DNA of 64,000 nucleotides, from the NCBI GenBank assembly GCA_018806985.1, contig JADANN010000369.1:1988501-2052500 (forward strand), read 5' to 3'. This stretch comes from Angiostrongylus vasorum. Its lineage: Eukaryota > Nematoda > Chromadorea > Rhabditida > Metastrongylidae. The notes beneath the pieces were generated by a model. That model ran no database searches. It saw only the letters and a program-made list of their open reading frames with translations, and was not told where the DNA came from. Below, piece by piece: positions 50,501-57,277 of the stretch (position 1 is its first letter; the number at the start of each line of letters is the position of its first letter). The position numbers and the translations under genes were made by a program.

Positions 50501-52196
50501 AGCTATTTAAATCGCCGTATTAGACAAAACCAACCTCCCATAACGTGTAAGTGTCGTCTGAGAGCATCTTTAGATCAGGTAGAAACTTCTCAGTCAGTGC
50601 ATCGACGACGGCACGAGTTGTGGCCGTGCTGGACACACGGACGCATTTCGTCAACACACGTTCTCCTCCATCCTTTAACAACATTGTCATATTAAATAGT
50701 CCACACCAAAAACAGAAGTGCACAGAATAGACAATGAATGTAACCAATAACAAATAATAAAGTCTCCCCGAGCAGTCCACCCCCGAAACCGAGATCATTC
50801 GACAGACTCCCTTGGCAGTCTATCCCCACCCAAGACTCCCGGAAACGTGATAAAATGAATGACGAGCTAAAAACTATCCATAGAAAGAGGGCAGACTTAG
50901 TATATCTCTCAGAAAAGCTCACGTGCTAGAGGAACGTATCACTGTGCGGACATAGCACATCGCAATTTAAAAGCCGTCATAAACCGCTACATGGATGTTT
51001 CCTCAATATCAAGAACCTCCTCTAACTCTACTTTTTTGTCTCCGGATAAATTCTACACCTTGAATTCGCCATTTTTTCCACAAACATTCTAGTTTGGCAC
51101 AAAATTGTCTTGTAACACGCTGAAGTGTGTTTTATTAGGCATGAACAAGAAAAAGCTGATTGTGCTAAAAAACTAACGAAAATCGGTTACACTTTTTACT
51201 TTCTTCCCTTATCTTATTTCCACCTAGACCACTTCCAAGACTCCACATACTATTAGTTGAGTCCTACAGCGCAAAGTAATCACAAAAGCACAGGCTTATC
51301 TTCTAGAATAGTCATGCATGGCTTACAACCTGTCTAACAGACAGATACTTGCACAAAGCGCGAACGCGATGTTAAATATGAGCGGTTGAAAGTTGTGCCA
51401 AGGGCTCGATAGCAGCTGCCCCTCTGGTCAGAAGCGATTGTAAGCACGAAGAGTATAGAACATACGTCAAAAGCTAGTTGGAAAAGTAGACATTTCCCAG
51501 CAACAAAAGAAAAAGAAAACAAAAAAAAGACAGTTAAACGAAAAAAATGGTCTCATTAAGCGCACCTGGAAATAGAATCGCATGACACCCTCGATTTCAA
51601 GATCCTGAAAACATTCCACATATTGGTCCAGTTCTCCTGGCAATCAGCGAATAATAACTCCATATGAAAGTTGGTTCTTTTGAAAAACCATGAGCGTAAT
51701 GGGACGAAACCAAGCTTTGAATCGACTTCCAAACAGCCATAAGTAACGTAACAGCCTTTAGCTATCGAACGTCATATAGGCAGACAATTGTCTGCTGTTT
51801 AAACCCATAAAAATTAAAACTTTCAGGCATGTCTAGTGGTAATTCCCACGACCGACTTTCCATCAACCTCGGCATTGATTAAACAGTTCTCGATATTCTT
51901 GTTGAACAAACATGAGGTGTTACTTTGAACATATCAGCATACCCCTCCCGGCTCTGAAGAAGGCGATACTGCCGAAACGTCAGCTTTAACGGAATAAAAA
52001 AATAAAGTAACACCTCGCGTTTGCTCATTAGAATATCGAGAACTAAAACTTTCTTAAATCGGTACGACGATTAGGAAGGCAGATGAAAGGAATGGCATAC
52101 CTCAGTGGGGTAGCTCAGGTGGAACAGATCAAGACGATTTTCATTCCACTGCTCAACAAGCGATGCCAGTTGCTCCCGTTCGCTTGGTGGTACCAT
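17926..52196 (-). CDS. afd-1: Afadin/Canoe homologue (AFD-1-like), about 36 exons
   Basis: Afadin links Ras/Rap GTPases, nectin-type adhesion receptors and actin at cell junctions. Exons (each high to low): 52196-52101, 51604-51566, 50672-50535, 49475-49341, 49266-49167, 49077-49049, 48900-48798, 48523-48366, 47748-47582, 47219-47125, 47003-46888, 46816-46721, 46647-46549, 44274-44207, 38461-38379, 38015-37835, 37297-37145, 36190-36096, 36028-35904, 35663-35509, 35350-35289, 34723-34585, 32265-32149, 31008-30930, 30822-30680, 30596-30486, 30414-30322, 28586-28521, 27725-27652, 26755-26664, ~26162-25984, 22583-22167, 22044-21934, 21752-21670, 19667-~19568, 18072-17926. Nearly all junctions keep phase. 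Order RA-RA-FHA-DIL-PDZ and the conserved [17 protein letters not shown] linker identify afadin. Product about 1,400 aa plus at least one missing exon between 44207 and 38461; human afadin is about 1,800, and the Pro-rich/coiled-coil C-terminus here is shorter. The symbol is by homology to the C. elegans gene. Confidence 0.9.
18320..18550. repeat. Repeat family D copy
   Basis: GGCCACAGCATAATCTCCAT, GAGGTCAACATGGCCAAAGT and GAGATTTGCCACCATGCGAA are matched at 62430-62660. It lies downstream of the afadin 19667 exon. Confidence 0.6.
19018..19292 (+). mobile_element. SINE copy
   Basis: Head CTTGTGTAGGGCAGTGGTTA, body with GGTAGGTAAACTGC and CGACAGGTTACAAAACTTAA, tail GGAATGATCAACTGTAGAAG. Antisense to the afadin gene, in its penultimate intron. 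Confidence 0.65.
19755..19955. repeat. Fold-back family copy, partial
   Basis: Begins ACGATGCTGAGATATTCGCA AAACTTGGACC like the intact copy at 3148 and continues through GCATATTACACGGTGCACC to ATCACCCCTCACCGGGATT. The right arm is absent. It lies upstream of the 19667 afadin exon on its coding strand. Confidence 0.6.
20206..20477 (+). pseudogene. Coding-like plus-strand segment with one in-frame TGA, nested in an afadin intron
   Basis: After an acceptor-like TGTATACAG a single frame runs [35 protein letters not shown] to a TGA at 20337. It then continues in the same frame [20 protein letters not shown] up to ATG before GTGAGT at 478. Hydrophilic, acidic composition and plausible splice sites on both sides suggest a real or former exon. 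The TGA argues for a broken copy, an alternative last exon, or read-through. I do not recognise the family, and no neighbouring exons were joined to it. Confidence 0.35.
20585..20725 (+). repeat. Half copy of the CAA-rich fold-back repeat
   Basis: GAGGAAGGAGAAATCGCCGA AACGTCAGCC is followed by an (AAC)n run and by GCATCAGCTCAACAAGGGCA GTTCGT, as in the right arm at 58150-58225. Afadin intron. Confidence 0.6.
20965..21295 (+). repeat. Repeat family C copy
   Basis: GTATAAAAGGATCCCGCTGA, CTCCACTTCACTGGATTCGA and AACGAACACCCACATCGCGA match 6480-6745; the end is AAGACGGAAACGTCGAAACG TTAGCCG. It explains the open frame at 20949-21260. Afadin intron. Confidence 0.6.
22584..25983 (-). other. Afadin intron, 3.4 kb
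   Basis: AT-rich, with one diverged SINE fragment at 23930-24070. Nothing else was recognised; the open frames at 22875-23213 and 24176-24669 show no splice-compatible coding signal. Confidence 0.5.
23930..24070 (+). mobile_element. SINE copy, diverged fragment
   Basis: CAGCGAAGTGGTACCGATGC then CCTACAAAGCCTCCCATCCT and AATTGGTACCAGACTTGCCT. Only the first half is recognisable. Confidence 0.5.
26664..30414 (-). CDS. afd-1: Afadin PDZ domain exons
   Basis: Exons 30414, 28586, 27725 and 26755 encode one PDZ domain (about residues 965-1065): [20 protein letters not shown] with the carboxylate-binding loop [44 protein letters not shown], and [20 protein letters not shown]. The family domain binds C-termini of nectins, ephrin receptors and similar proteins. 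All junctions keep phase (EE-A across 27652/26755). Reading past 26664 continues to a stop at 26629, so either a donor (CTAT before GTCAAC) or an alternative shorter end is possible. Confidence 0.92.
27078..27346 (+). mobile_element. SINE copy
   Basis: Head GTGTACCGCAGTGGCTAGAG, tail GGGATTGATCAAAGACGAGA. It lies in the afadin intron between PDZ exons 26755 and 27652, antisense to the gene. Confidence 0.7.
30486..38461 (-). CDS. afd-1: Afadin DIL domain exons and following linker
   Basis: Ten exons (38461 to 31008) encode the dilute-type domain, about residues 480-876; exons 30822 and 30596 link it to the PDZ domain. Recognised blocks: [112 protein letters not shown]. These follow human afadin in order and spacing. 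The short exon 35350-35289 was found by phase: its last two bases complete Ser before WAEQ. The donor at 35904-35903 (GTGGGT) was chosen over GTTGAT because only it keeps phase with 35663. The domain binds partners such as ADIP in vertebrates; nothing here shows partners in this animal. Confidence 0.88.
31305..31525. repeat. Repeat family E copy
   Basis: CACTGCTGTCAGCATTTGGA AATG, TCGTTCCATGGAATAAACAT and ACCAGGACTCGTTCAAAAAA GG. Afadin intron 31009-32148. Confidence 0.6.
32690..32975 (+). mobile_element. SINE copy
   Basis: Head CACGTGAAGGGCAGTGATTA, body CTTGATACATCGGTTTGGCC, tail GGGATTGATCAGCGCCGAAC. Antisense in the afadin intron 32266-34584. Confidence 0.7.
33305..33382. repeat. ATAC/TATA microsatellite upstream of a SINE
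   Basis: Imperfect ACATA/ATAT repeats directly before the SINE head at 33383. The same type of repeat resumes at 33660-33725 after the SINE tail. Confidence 0.8.
33383..33652 (+). mobile_element. tRNA-derived SINE copy flanked by microsatellite
   Basis: Full-length copy: head TGTAGCGCAGTGGTCGAAGG, tail GATCGACGCCGAGAGCTTTA. Both sides are ATAC/TATA simple repeats (33305-33382 and 33660-33725), so it may have inserted into a microsatellite. Antisense to afadin. Confidence 0.8.
33955..34175 (-). repeat. Repeat family B copy
   Basis: GTGCGGATCCCAGCACTTCT, GAGCCCGGCTAAGGCGTTCT and the end AATGCACTATCCCCGCCCC match the family. It lies in the afadin intron 32266-34584. Confidence 0.6.
39270..39605 (-). 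repeat. Repeat family B copy, composite
   Basis: GATCCGTCTTCACATCTACT, TTTACGTGTGGCTTGGGCTG and GCGATAGCTGGGGTGGAGCG are followed by a SINE-like GACAAGTCCGGTACCAATTT and the end CATCACTACCACTGTGCTAT. It suggests that families B and SINE share a middle segment. Confidence 0.6.
40130..40350. repeat. Repeat family E copy
   Basis: CACTGCTGTCAGCACTTGGA AATG, GTTCATTCCATAAAATAACA and a GAACTTACCCAAAAAAGG end close to that of 31305-31525. Afadin intron. Confidence 0.6.
40566..40836 (+). mobile_element. tRNA-derived SINE copy
   Basis: Full-length copy: head GGAGCGCGTGTGCGCAGTGG, tail GATCAATGCCGAGAGCTTTA. It lies in the large afadin intron region 38462-44206, antisense. Confidence 0.8.
42000..42163. 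repeat. TA/ATAC microsatellite
   Basis: An (AT)n run of about 57 bp at 42107-42163, preceded by about 100 bp of imperfect ATAC/CATA repeats. It generates long Tyr-Ile frames on both strands that are not genes. Confidence 0.9.
43770..44040 (-). mobile_element. tRNA-derived SINE copy, minus strand
   Basis: Full-length reverse copy from GTCGGCGTTGATTAATCCGT to GCGCTACACGCGCC. It is in the same orientation as the afadin gene, about 170 bp downstream of exon 44274-44207. Confidence 0.75.
44207..44274 (-). CDS. afd-1: Afadin linker exon after FHA
   Basis: A 68-bp exon between TTTTCAG and GTATGT reads [20 protein letters not shown] and starts in phase 0, as required after 46549. It ends with two bases, whereas the next recognised exon (38461) starts in phase 0. 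At least one exon of the FHA-DIL linker in 44206-38462 has therefore not been found. Confidence 0.65.
45003..45390. repeat. Fold-back family copy, diverged
   Basis: Left end has GATACTGAGATATGAGCAAA and the right end GTTTTGTTCATTTCTCAGCATC. In between is the core GATTGCTGATAGCAACGAC and a box-like GACCTCGGCTGATGTGGTGG. It lies in the intron 44275-46548 of the afadin gene. Confidence 0.6.
45595..45850 (-). mobile_element. SINE copy, minus strand, diverged
   Basis: Reverse copy: GAGTTCGTTAAGTATAGCAT, GTCAGTGCCTTTTATCCTCT, ACCAATTTACCGAACCCCCT and head TGCTACATTACACGCAC. Afadin intron. Confidence 0.6.
46549..47748 (-). CDS. afd-1: Afadin RA2 end and FHA domain exons
   Basis: Exon 47748-47582 completes RA2 ([24 protein letters not shown]). 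Exons 47219, 47003, 46816 and 46647 encode the FHA domain (about residues 354-457): [47 protein letters not shown], and [20 protein letters not shown]. The GRHC segment corresponds to the afadin phosphothreonine-binding-type loop region; in this family the FHA domain is thought not to need classic phosphopeptide contacts. All four junctions keep phase. A (TA)n microsatellite lies in the intron just downstream of 47582. Confidence 0.9.
47460..47525. repeat. TA microsatellite
   Basis: (TA)n with a few ATGTATA interruptions, in the afadin intron just downstream of exon 47748-47582. Confidence 0.85.
48366..52196 (-). CDS. afd-1: Afadin N-terminus: RA1, basic linker, RA2 start
   Basis: Exon 1 reads [20 protein letters not shown] then [12 protein letters not shown], the usual afadin start. 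Exons 51604 to 49341 form the first Ras-association domain (about residues 30-125) with [29 protein letters not shown] and [21 protein letters not shown] Lys-rich stretch ([17 protein letters not shown]) and [17 protein letters not shown] follow, and RA2 begins with [20 protein letters not shown] (about residue 215). Reading is open upstream of ATG 52196 to a strong acceptor at 52237-52238, so a longer N-terminus from an upstream exon is possible; ATG 52196 matches the family start. Confidence 0.9.
49049..49077 (-). CDS. afd-1: Afadin 29-bp microexon (predicted)
   Basis: Exon 49266-49167 ends with one leftover base and exon 48900-48798 can only be read in phase 0, so a short exon is needed between them. 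The stretch 49077-49049 is preceded by AG and followed by GTTGGC. It starts with two bases and ends in phase 0, giving [10 protein letters not shown]. It is the only candidate noticed that fits both phases. Support is purely from phase. Confidence 0.5.
49860..50135 (+). mobile_element. SINE copy
   Basis: Head CTTGTGCGATGCAGTGGTTA, tail GGGATTGGTCAACGCTGAGA. It lies in the afadin intron between RA1 exons 49475 and 50535, antisense. Confidence 0.75.
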
Positions 52197-52591
52197 TGCC
52201 ACTACGAATGGAACAAGCTCTGAATGACGGGGGTCTTCTGAAGAGAAAGGAAGTCACAACTACACACCTGCGTGCTCAGGCGTTCGCTGCATCCACCACC
52301 TAAAAGCGAAAGCCTACAGAACCTTTTAAAAAGCAAAAACGTGAACGAACAGCACGAAACAAAAACGAGACCGACCGCCATGAAAGCGCGAACGGAGCTG
52401 TTCCGCATTGGAACGCCGCCAAGGCAAATTGACGCCAACCGCGCCGAGTTGACGCCGTTCTGGAGATGACCAGCGATTGCAGACAGTACGGAGGTCACCT
52501 TGCTTTCTGTTCTAATTTTTTACTGTAGTTTAATATCTCTGTAGAAGGTACTAGGTGAAGAGTTCTATACAAAGAACTTGCCTGATTCTAG

Positions 52592-52693
52592 GACAATTCA
52601 CCCATCGAAAGTGACAGCGACCAGTTGGCCCGTACTGGTCCACCAAGCTGGGTTCCATTTCGCGAACAGCCACTGTCACATATGACTGACTGA
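52592..52693 (+). CDS. Possible terminal exon on the plus strand (hypothetical)
   Basis: Following CTGATTCTAG a frame of 33 codons reads DNSPIESDSDQLARTGPPSW, VPFREQPLSHMTD and ends in TGA. It lies just upstream of the afadin start on the opposite strand. Composition is coding-like, but no upstream partner exon was found and the family is not recognised. It could equally be chance. Confidence 0.2.
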   Translation, partial: DNSPIESDSDQLARTGPPSWVPFREQPLSHMTD

Positions 52694-52737
52694 CGCAAGC
52701 CAAGAATTGTGTTTCTGCTATGGAAGAACGAAGAGAT

Positions 52738-53012
52738 TCAACTCTCGGCGTCGATCGATCCCTGATCAACGCGCCACACATTCGACTTCATCAGGCGTCG
52801 TTGGAGGTGGTTGAATTTACACCTGGGCCGTACAATGACTGGCGGTGGCCTAGCGATGTCGACTCACTGGCGCTAGCCTCCTAGGGAAGTCTGGCACTAA
52901 TTTGCTTACCATAGAGGGTCGGAGGTTTGCTAAGCCCGCGGTGCGGGGATCGAACTGAGGACCGCGTGAGTTTTTCAGCGCACCTCTACCCACTGCGCAA
53001 GACGCATGTTTA
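52738..53012 (-). mobile_element. SINE copy, minus strand
   Basis: Reverse copy from ACTCTCGGCGTCGATCGATC to CTGCGCAAGACGC, about 500 bp upstream of the afadin ATG. Confidence 0.75.
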
Positions 53013-53351
53013 CTCTGAACATGCAAAAATGTTTTAATGCTAGAAAGCACGGTGTATGTTGTAGGTGGCAGTGTTTTGCAAACGTGCTTGTGAAGCGATT
53101 CTTACGCTAAGTGATCAAGCCCTTGAATTACTGAGATTGTTCTCGGATCGAGTTCGTATAGAGGAGCACTTGAGCGTAAATCGAGGACGAATGTGACGCA
53201 AGAAATCTTCTTCCTTGGACTTTTTCTTTGTCATTAAGCTTCATAACATTTTCGCTGCTTCACTGTGGTCAGTCGAAGGACTGGTTGACTCAGACGTGGT
53301 GGATTGTTGAATTACTAAACTGTCTACTTTCGGGGGACGGGAGGATGGAGG

Positions 53352-53618
53352 CGCATGTGGCGCAGTGGTTGGAGGCGCTTTGCACCACATACGGGATCGA
53401 CCCCCAGCGCCCCAGGCCCACTAAGCCTTCCATCTCCCCGGAGTCGGCAAATTCGTACCAGACTTGTCTGAGAGGATAGCAGCACTGTCTCGGTACATTG
53501 GTAAGCCACCGCGAGTCTTTGTAAAGGTCAAGTATACATCCAATCACCTCCAAATGATGTTTAATGAAGTCGAATGCAAGACACATCCCTAAGGGTTTGA
53601 TCAACGCCGAGAGCTTTA
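53352..53618 (+). mobile_element. tRNA-derived SINE copy
   Basis: Full-length copy: head GCGCATGTGGCGCAGTGGTT, tail GATCAACGCCGAGAGCTTTA. Intergenic between the afadin and SMYD genes. Confidence 0.8.
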
Positions 53619-55419
53619 TCTTTATATACTTCTGTCGATGAAGAGAATTCTTCAGCTTCTTTTGGTTATTATTCGGTACTTCTGCCTAGAGGTTAGAAGA
53701 AAACAGTGAAGAAAATCAACTTCGAACTTAAAAATGCGGGATAATCGGATTAATTCGTTGTTCTTCTGTATGTATTGATTGATTCATGAGGCTAAATTAA
53801 TCGATAACTGAAACACGATCGGATCGAGATCGCCGAGTTGTGGAACTAGTTCGATAAGTTTGTTAATGTGTTTCTTCGATAATAATCACGCCATTTATTA
53901 TAAAACCTGAATTAATCAGGTTGAAGTTGCTCGAATCCGTGTTGCTCGTTCGATCCGGGTTGGATGGAAGGAAGAGGGAATCAAGTGGAGAAACATAGAG
54001 GAAGTTTTAGTATGACTTACTCGTCTAACTCTTACCCCCTCTTATCTCATCTATATTAAAGAAGAAAGTATTTTTTAAAATGAACAACTTAGAATACTTT
54101 TTTTTTACAAATCACTTTAAGAATACGATGGAGAGATGCTGAAGACACAGCAGAGCAAATGGTGAGTGGTCCTGAAGTGGAGAATGCGCTTAAGCCCAAG
54201 TGATGCATTCTCATCTCCCATCTCTTCAGAGCTTCTCAAATGCTGTGCAGCAACGCGCGACAGTCGAAGTGTAGATGAGGGAGGGAGGACGACGACGAGG
54301 TCTAGCGATACCACCACTTGCTTCGCTCCTCTAACGCCAGCTGCTGTTCTTGTCGCTACTGGCTCGTTTCTTTATTGGGTGTGAGAAACCAAAGAAGTGC
54401 AAATACATCGAGGAATAACGGCAAACGGATCCTAAAGAGTCAGCTGCTAGGTATTAGCGCACTGATTTTCGTGTATACGACAGATGCCCTTGACAATACC
54501 TGAAAAACGTCTTGTCGATCATTTTAAAAACATAACGCCCAAGATGCATTGTATACAATTCATGCATAAATGAGGCGGGCAGAGTGGAGCAAGTGTACTG
54601 CAACGGATACATCTCCTTTGCAGAGGTTGATTTTACAAGGCTGACCATTTTTTTGCTGGATTTTATAAAATTCAAACAGTGGCTTGTTCAGAACTGTTCA
54701 GATCTTGCTAGAAGCGTGGTCCGTGAAAAAGCTGCCTTCTACCTCTATAGTTTACAAAGACCGTTCTCTTCCAGCTGATTTGACGACGGAAGAAGTACTG
54801 CTAATGAGAAGACTGCGTACTAGCACCGAACCCGTTGCCGGTGAGGATGGCGTTCAGATGTCTCAGTTTGGACACCGAAATTCCAAAGGAATAGCTTCAC
54901 CTGTGATCAGGTGATGTGCTGCTGAGGAAACTTCTTCAAATTGACTTCGTTTGCACAGTACAGAGTGCGTTCATCGATATGATCCAACAATTTTGTCTAT
55001 AGAAACAGCAATCCATCCTTATTACCACAATCTTTTTAGTGCTAATTTGGATGCTGTGCTCAATCGCGTTCATTTCGCAATCCACAATTTACGGTTTACA
55101 CTTACAATTTATAATTCCTCAACTGCTCGCATTATCGGGAAATCAGCTTCGACTATTAGGTGAGGAATACAAAGTTCAGGTTTTAAGCAGTAACTCACTG
55201 TTTCTCCAATCGGACATGGTTGTCGTGTGGAATGCGCAGATATTTAAAGGACACTGAAGATCACTTCAAACGCCTCCAAATGCTGAAAAGTTTGATAATT
55301 AGCCATGGCAGCACATAGCAAACGGTAGGGTCTACTCTGCCAGAGCGATAGAGCAACATCTCTTCTACAAGATGGTCATGTTCTCAACCCTTCGTTTCCT
55401 GTAAAGCTAGAAAGCATAG

Positions 55420-55712
55420 AGCTGCCGGCGTTGATCAATCCCTGAGGGATGCGCCATTCATTCGACTTCACTAAGCATAGTTGAAGGTGATTGAATCCAT
55501 AGCTGGCCTTTCCAATTACTCACGGGGCCTGTCCATGTATCGGACCAATGCCGCTATCCTCCTAGACCTACAGACGGTTCAACTAGACAAGTCTGGTACC
55601 AATTTGCCGACCCCGGAGGAACGGAAGGCTTGGTGAGCCATGGGCGCGGGGATTAATCGTCCTATGTGTATTGCATGGCGGCTCCGATCAGTGCGCCACA
55701 CGCACCCTTCCC
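55420..55712 (-). mobile_element. tRNA-derived SINE copy, minus strand, with small insertion
   Basis: Reverse copy from TGCCGGCGTTGATCAATCCC to GTGCGCCACACGCACCC. It carries about 25 extra bases near 55563-55590 (CCTACAGACGGTTCAACTAG) that the other copies lack. Confidence 0.75.
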
Positions 55713-55797
55713 TGTAGTTATTAAAAAAATTACCGTCTCCTATTGAGGAACTTGCGTAATGTATTATGTGCTGTGTTCGACTGGCGAACGATTTCTC

Positions 55798-56085
55798 TTA
55801 TTCTGTAGCTGATATGAAACCGGCCATCTTCCAAAGCGGGTACTGCGCAAAGCTGGGCATCGGGTGTAATGCGTTTTTCAAGAACTCTTTAAGAAATTCG
55901 TAGTTTTTTCCTGCTGGGTTGGACGTATGACATGGTCTCTTATCTAATTTTTTATTCAGATTTCGTGCAGTATGTAAACAGAACTTTCCCAACACTAGAC
56001 TATTACAAGATTTCATTGTGACCAGCGTTTCGGTGCGTTCGCTTCCTTCGGAGCCACACTGATTCGAGTCCAGTTTCCATAACAT
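55798..56085 (-). CDS. Hypothetical 95-aa ORF, probably transposon-derived
   Basis: An uninterrupted ATG-to-stop frame (starts MLWKLDSNQCGSEGSERTET, then LGKFCLHTARNLNKKLDKRP). Its first third overlaps a minus-strand copy of the GAAGGxxGCGAA...CCGAAACG motif that recurs through the window next to repeats. That suggests the ORF is part of a mobile-element remnant rather than a host gene. No domain was recognised. Confidence 0.3.
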   Translation of the reverse strand: MLWKLDSNQCGSEGSERTETLVTMKSCNSLVLGKFCLHTARNLNKKLDKRPCHTSNPAGKNYEFLKEFLKNALHPMPSFAQYPLWKMAGFISATE

Positions 56086-57277
56086 TTATTTCATAAGATG
56101 TGAGTTTCGCAGTCCACTCGTGTCTAAGTGAGTGCAGTAGAACTGGAATGAACTAGCGTCACTTATCATTGTCCTTTTATAGAAGACGTTTCTTGTCTCT
56201 AATTTTACTTTTGGATGACAATGGCCAAAAAACAGCACTGTATCCTGAGAAACTACCGAGTACAAACCTCAACGTTTCTTCCATTCAAATCCTTATCTTG
56301 AGACCGTCACCTATGAAGATGGTGGAATTCGTGCGCGGGTTTGACTGTGAATAGAAGATTAGTGGGTTTCACCTAATTGGCATGTTAAATGCTTGGAGAA
56401 GCTTGTCCTGCTAACTGGAGATAGCAGTGCATGGGCATTCCCACATCCATTCAACAGGGAGTCGCTGGCCGTTGTGAGTCGTGAGGGAGCCGCTGTTGAT
56501 TTCTCAGTATGACTATCTCACTGCTCATTTAAGACAATGCACCCAATTTCTTCTACGTTTTTTCGCTGATTCTCTGGTGTGTGATTGGTTCACTAACTAC
56601 AGAAAAAAGATTTATGAGATGTCGCGCAACAGTTGCTTGGCTAACTATTTAGTTTGAAAAGTACTATATTTCAAAATTTTGTGATTTTATTTATTCCACA
56701 TGAACTACGTTCCGGCCGTTTCTCCCTCTTCGGAGCTTGGAATGACCAAATTGATACCACAATCCAATCAGCCGAATACTTCCGTAACTTCAACATGAAA
56801 AAGTCAAAATCGGAACTTTTATCGCATGGCAACCGTTTATCCTAAAGTTTCACCGCTTTGTCTCGTATAAGCCCTTCACTTATTGATGGTGACCAGCCAC
56901 ATAGATTAAATGCAATTGAAATTTAAGTTTTGAGTCTTTTCGCTAGAGGTTTCTGCAGACCTTTCCGGACCCTGAAGAAGGCGAAACAACAGAAACGTTA
57001 GCTACTGTTGAATGAATCTTCCATTAGCAACCTCGTTTCTTCTCAGGAAGAAATGGTTATATTATTGATCAATGCCGACGTTACAAAAAAGTCGGTCTTG
57101 TGGATTTTTATCTTTATTTAAACCTTTGATTATATTACCGTGATACAGTGTAGGTGTATCAAAAGGTTTTCAACCGTCAACTCTACTCAGTCCTGCAGAG
57201 AAAGGCATCTACGGCAGCTGCTGTAACTTCATGTATTATATAAATCACGGAGTTTTCGCAAGGGCTCGGGAAAAGCT

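Larger units (their letters stand above)
52240..57277. other. Intergenic region between afadin start and SMYD end
   Basis: Contains three SINEs (52738, 53352, 55420), the hypothetical frames at 52592-52693 and 55798-56085, and a GCCGAAACG-type motif copy near 56970. The 52240-52480 part, GC-richer than the introns, probably contains the afadin promoter and 5' leader. No other gene was recognised; open frames at 54120-54400 are weak. Confidence 0.5.

Noticed and set aside
52202..52498. Minus-strand 98-codon frame with a membrane-like stretch, and its plus-strand partner 52272-52469
   Set aside because: It overlaps the afadin promoter and leader region in the wrong frame; no splice partner was found and both strands are open because the region is GC-rich.
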